Shown here: in pieces, positions 6,268-8,605 of the stretch | How positions within the stretch are numbered: the stretch's first letter is position 1 | How the letters are laid out: each line of letters opens with the position of its first letter | From: Acidobacteriota bacterium | GTDB lineage: Bacteria; Acidobacteriota; Vicinamibacteria; Fen-336 | Assembly (NCBI GenBank): GCA_003155335.1 | Contig: PMCG01000272.1 | Coordinates: forward strand, 10,239-18,843 | Length of the DNA stretch: 8,605 nt | Reading direction: 5' to 3' | Notes under the pieces: generated by a model | What the model was told of the DNA's origin: nothing | Databases searched by the model: none | Seen by the model: only the letters and a program-made list of their open reading frames with translations | Translations under genes and position numbers: made by a program

Positions 6268-8439
6268 CTAGTCTGCCGCGATCGTCAGCGGCTCGCGGCG
6301 TTCGTAGTGCTGGCCGGCGACCTTGTCCTCAAAGGTCAAGAGCAGCGAGTAGTCGCCGGGTGCCAGCCCCTTGAGCGGCAGGCCGATCAGCCGCGCCAGA
6401 GCGCCGTTGGCGTCAGGCTGTATCGCCGCCGGATCGCCACGGAAAAGCTCTCGCCCGTTGGCGTCTTGCAGCGCGAAGCCGGCCACGACCTCGGGCAGGT
6501 GCGTGCCCTCGTTTGCCGCGGCTCCGTGTACGGAGAACTGACAGAAGAGCCGGCCCTGGGCGGCGAACGTGCGTCGCGCCAGCGGGACGGGCTGGGGCCG
6601 GGCGCCTTCCTTGGGCGCGAACAGCGCGTCGCTCAGCACGGGCGTCGAGATGCGCCAGCCCGACAGATCGGGCACGTCGAACTCGTGCACGACGCTTCCC
6701 GCGCGCTCGTTGTTCTCATCCACCACGACCACCTTGAGCTGGTACGGGCCGGCAGGGAGCTGGAGGTCGGCGAGCGCGGGGTACCAGGAGCGGGTGTAGC
6801 CCTCGCGCGTCGCTTTGGTGAGGCGCATCATGACTTTCTGATTCGACTTGAAGCGCTCGCCCGTCTGCATGTTGAGCGCGACGGCGAAGAAGCTCAGCCG
6901 GTCCACGTCGCGGTCGTCGATGTGGTTGAAAGCCAGGTCGCGGATGTCGATGTCCGTGGCGACCACGACGTTGGCCTCCTTTGGGCTGGCATTGCCCATG
7001 ACGTAGGCGCTCACGCGCAGCGGCACCGACTCGAGCGGGAAGGGCGCGTCGACCGCTCGCTGCAGCACGGGCAGCGCGGCGTCCTGCTCCTCGCTCTTGT
7101 CCTTGTGCCGCTTGCCGCTCGGCTCCGGCGCGTAGTAGCCCTTGCGCGCGCGCAGGTGCACTCCCTTGCGGCTGACCGAGACGCTGATCTTACGGTACGA
7201 CCCGTCGTGGCGGTCGTCGGTGGGGTAATAGCCGATGAGATAGTACGCGGCTGACTCGCGGCCGACCCTGTCGAAGCCCTTGGTGAGATCGTTGGTGCGC
7301 TTGACGCTGAACCCGCCCGTCTGATCGGCGATCTGGTCAGCGCCGGCCGAGTCCGCGTCCAGGTCGAACATCCCGTTGCCGACGGACTGGAATATGTAGC
7401 TCGCTTCCAGGCCGGTGTCCCCGACCACCTGGCCGCGGTTGGAGTTGGGGTCGCCCGTGGACGCCACCAGCCCGCGCGCATCGAGAAAGTAGACGGCCGT
7501 GTTCGCGCGGCGTGAGACCTCGATCACCTCTCGGAAGCCTGGCGTGGCATTGTCGGCGACGAAGCCCTCCGACACCAGGAGCACGCTCTTGCGCCCTGTT
7601 CGGGTCGTCAGCGACTCGAGCACCCGCCGCAGCACGTCGAGTGTGGCGCGCCGGCGCTTCTGGATCGCGTCGTAGAGCGTCCGGGCATAGGCCTCGACTT
7701 CGGGCTTGAATTGGTACACCTCCGCCGAGATCTGGGACTGGGCGCTGCCGTCGGTCATGCTGCCTCTGTTCGCAGTCGGTGGGGTGTCCAAAGTGACTCC
7801 GGTCAGTTGTATCCGTTTCCATACGACGTTGCTCACGAGCGCGTCGTTCTCCTCGATGATGCGTCTGGCTTCGTCGTCGCTGATGTAGACGCCGGACGGC
7901 ATCACGTCGATGCGCTCGCCGCGCTGGCTGGCCAGGAGCTGCAGCATGTGGTCGCGATCGCGTGCACCGCGACCGCTCCACCACATCCCGTTCGCTGTCG
8001 AGAGCAGGCCGACGGTGTCGCTCTCGCGCACCCCGTCCTTCAGGAAGCGCCCGATCGCGTCCTTCGCACGCAGTGCCCCGTCGGGCGTCAGGTGCACGCT
8101 GTCGAAGACGATCACGAAGGTGCGGCCGACCTGTCTGGCCTGGACGACGTTGGTCGACACCGCTGGCGGCTCTTTGGGCTCGCTGACCGGCGCGCCGGCG
8201 ACGATGGCCTCGAACGTGGCGACCTTCTGTGGCTGTCCGTTCTCGGTCAGGACGAAGTCGTCCTTGCTCAGGCCGCGCACCGGATCGCCGGCGTCGTCCA
8301 GCACAACTGCATCGACGGTCACGAGAGTGACCTCCGAAGAGAACTGCGGCGACGCGCCGTTCTTCGGGGTGTCGGCAGCGGCGGACGCGGCCACGCCGGC
8401 CGCGGCCAAGAGAATGAAAGCGAGTCTATTGGTGCTCAC
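6268..8439 (-). CDS. Exported VWFA-related protein, acidobacterial family
   Basis: The protein has 723 residues. Residues 1-22 are a signal peptide (MSTNRLAFILL..., cut after AAA). At about 36-79 is the family's opening beta domain (VTLVTVDAVVLDDAGDPV, then LSKDDFVLTENGQPQ). A von Willebrand factor A-like domain follows: RTFVIVFDSVHLT at 106-118 occupies the metal-site strand, and SRRANTAVYFLDARGL is the conserved late strand. Next come ADQTGGFSVKRTNDLTKGFDRV and AYYLIGYYPTDDRHDGSYRKI, then RARKGYYAPEP near 435, all hallmarks of the family. Residues about 455-723 are beta-rich and end without an anchor. The family is greatly expanded in Acidobacteriota; its function is unknown, probably protein-protein contact outside the cytoplasm. 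GTG at 8439 is chosen because GGAGG lies 10 bases upstream and it starts a signal peptide; the frame stays open to 8538, but that stretch holds the probable promoter. Confidence 0.92.
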   Translation of the reverse strand: MSTNRLAFILLAAAGVAASAAADTPKNGASPQFSSEVTLVTVDAVVLDDAGDPVRGLSKDDFVLTENGQPQKVATFEAIVAGAPVSEPKEPPAVSTNVVQARQVGRTFVIVFDSVHLTPDGALRAKDAIGRFLKDGVRESDTVGLLSTANGMWWSGRGARDRDHMLQLLASQRGERIDVMPSGVYISDDEARRIIEENDALVSNVVWKRIQLTGVTLDTPPTANRGSMTDGSAQSQISAEVYQFKPEVEAYARTLYDAIQKRRRATLDVLRRVLESLTTRTGRKSVLLVSEGFVADNATPGFREVIEVSRRANTAVYFLDARGLVASTGDPNSNRGQVVGDTGLEASYIFQSVGNGMFDLDADSAGADQIADQTGGFSVKRTNDLTKGFDRVGRESAAYYLIGYYPTDDRHDGSYRKISVSVSRKGVHLRARKGYYAPEPSGKRHKDKSEEQDAALPVLQRAVDAPFPLESVPLRVSAYVMGNASPKEANVVVATDIDIRDLAFNHIDDRDVDRLSFFAVALNMQTGERFKSNQKVMMRLTKATREGYTRSWYPALADLQLPAGPYQLKVVVVDENNERAGSVVHEFDVPDLSGWRISTPVLSDALFAPKEGARPQPVPLARRTFAAQGRLFCQFSVHGAAANEGTHLPEVVAGFALQDANGRELFRGDPAAIQPDANGALARLIGLPLKGLAPGDYSLLLTFEDKVAGQHYERREPLTIAAD

Positions 8440-8449
8440 GTGTGGACAG

Positions 8450-8454
8450 CCTCC
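8450..8454 (-). promoter_or_regulatory. Ribosome binding site deciding the VWFA gene start
   Basis: GGAGG on the minus strand lies 10 bases before the GTG at 8439. The spacing is a little long but acceptable. It supports the signal-peptide start over the upstream GTG at 8538. Confidence 0.6.
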
Positions 8455-8528
8455 AGCATGAGAGTGGGTTCGCGCTGACGAGTCCGGGATCCCAGGCCCG
8501 ACAAGCAGCGCCAAAGCGCGCAACGGCG

Positions 8529-8537
8529 ATTCTAGCA
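8529..8537 (-). promoter_or_regulatory. Extended -10 promoter candidate of the VWFA gene
   Basis: On the minus strand TGCTAGAAT combines the extended -10 TGn with TAGAAT (5 of 6 matches to TATAAT) at 8534-8529. I see no good -35 hexamer at 16-18 bases, which extended -10 promoters can do without. Transcription would start near 8522, giving a leader of about 80 bases before the GTG at 8439. Confidence 0.45.
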
Positions 8538-8605
8538 CCGTCCCCAGGCGAACCTTGGCGATCGCTTCTGCTGCCGAGTCATGCTGACGGTTGAGACGCG
8601 CTGTC

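Noticed and set aside
7711..8478. Plus-strand open frame of 255 codons opposite the VWFA gene (and another at 6307-7254)
   Set aside because: Both are antisense to a well-recognised gene, have low-complexity composition and no motif, and are GC-driven shadows.
8440..8538. Upstream extension of the VWFA gene to the GTG at 8538
   Set aside because: It would put 33 residues before the signal peptide and would overlap the extended -10 promoter candidate; the GTG at 8439 has a GGAGG site.

Overview
The window looks like chromosome from a GC-rich Acidobacteriota bacterium, perhaps of the Vicinamibacteria type, although the class is a guess. Three family signatures point there: a very long TonB-dependent receptor with an N-terminal carboxypeptidase-regulatory-like domain (Oar-like type), an 'acidobacterial VWFA-related' protein, and an FG-GAP/VCBS (CRTAC1-like) secreted protein. 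No RNA genes, insertion sequences, CRISPR arrays or prophage genes are visible.

Layout, left to right. (1) Positions 1-389, minus strand: the first 129 codons of an FG-GAP/VCBS repeat protein that runs off the left edge. (2) Positions 427-456: a strong intrinsic terminator, minus strand. (3) Positions 481-3948, minus strand: a 1155-residue outer-membrane TonB-dependent receptor-like protein, with a good sigma70-type promoter about 140 bases upstream of its start. (4) Positions 3949-4331: a divergent intergenic region with that promoter, a 12-bp perfect palindrome and several small hairpins. (5) Positions 4332-5363, plus strand: a secreted protein with a carboxypeptidase-regulatory-like beta domain followed by about five TPRs. 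(6) Positions 5364-5547: a 10-bp perfect hairpin and a REP-like stretch. (7) Positions 5548-6212, plus strand: a complete two-gene toxin-antitoxin operon (AbrB/SpoVT-type antitoxin, PIN/VapC-type toxin) with a 4-nt overlap. (8) Positions 6268-8439, minus strand: an exported VWFA-related protein convergent with the toxin gene, with an extended -10 promoter candidate just upstream.

Four of the six proteins carry export signals (FG-GAP protein, receptor, TPR protein, VWFA protein) and belong to the cell envelope. The receptor and the divergently transcribed TPR protein share the same class of N-terminal beta-sandwich domain and may be co-regulated; the FG-GAP gene lies just downstream of the receptor on the same strand, behind a terminator. 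The toxin-antitoxin pair is the only cytoplasmic unit and looks like an independent cassette.

Start codons were chosen from Shine-Dalgarno spacing and signal-peptide position; three genes appear to use GTG. I found no convincing unknown system. The points most worth checking are the divergent receptor/TPR unit and its control region, the REP-like element, and the degenerate metal site of the VWFA protein.
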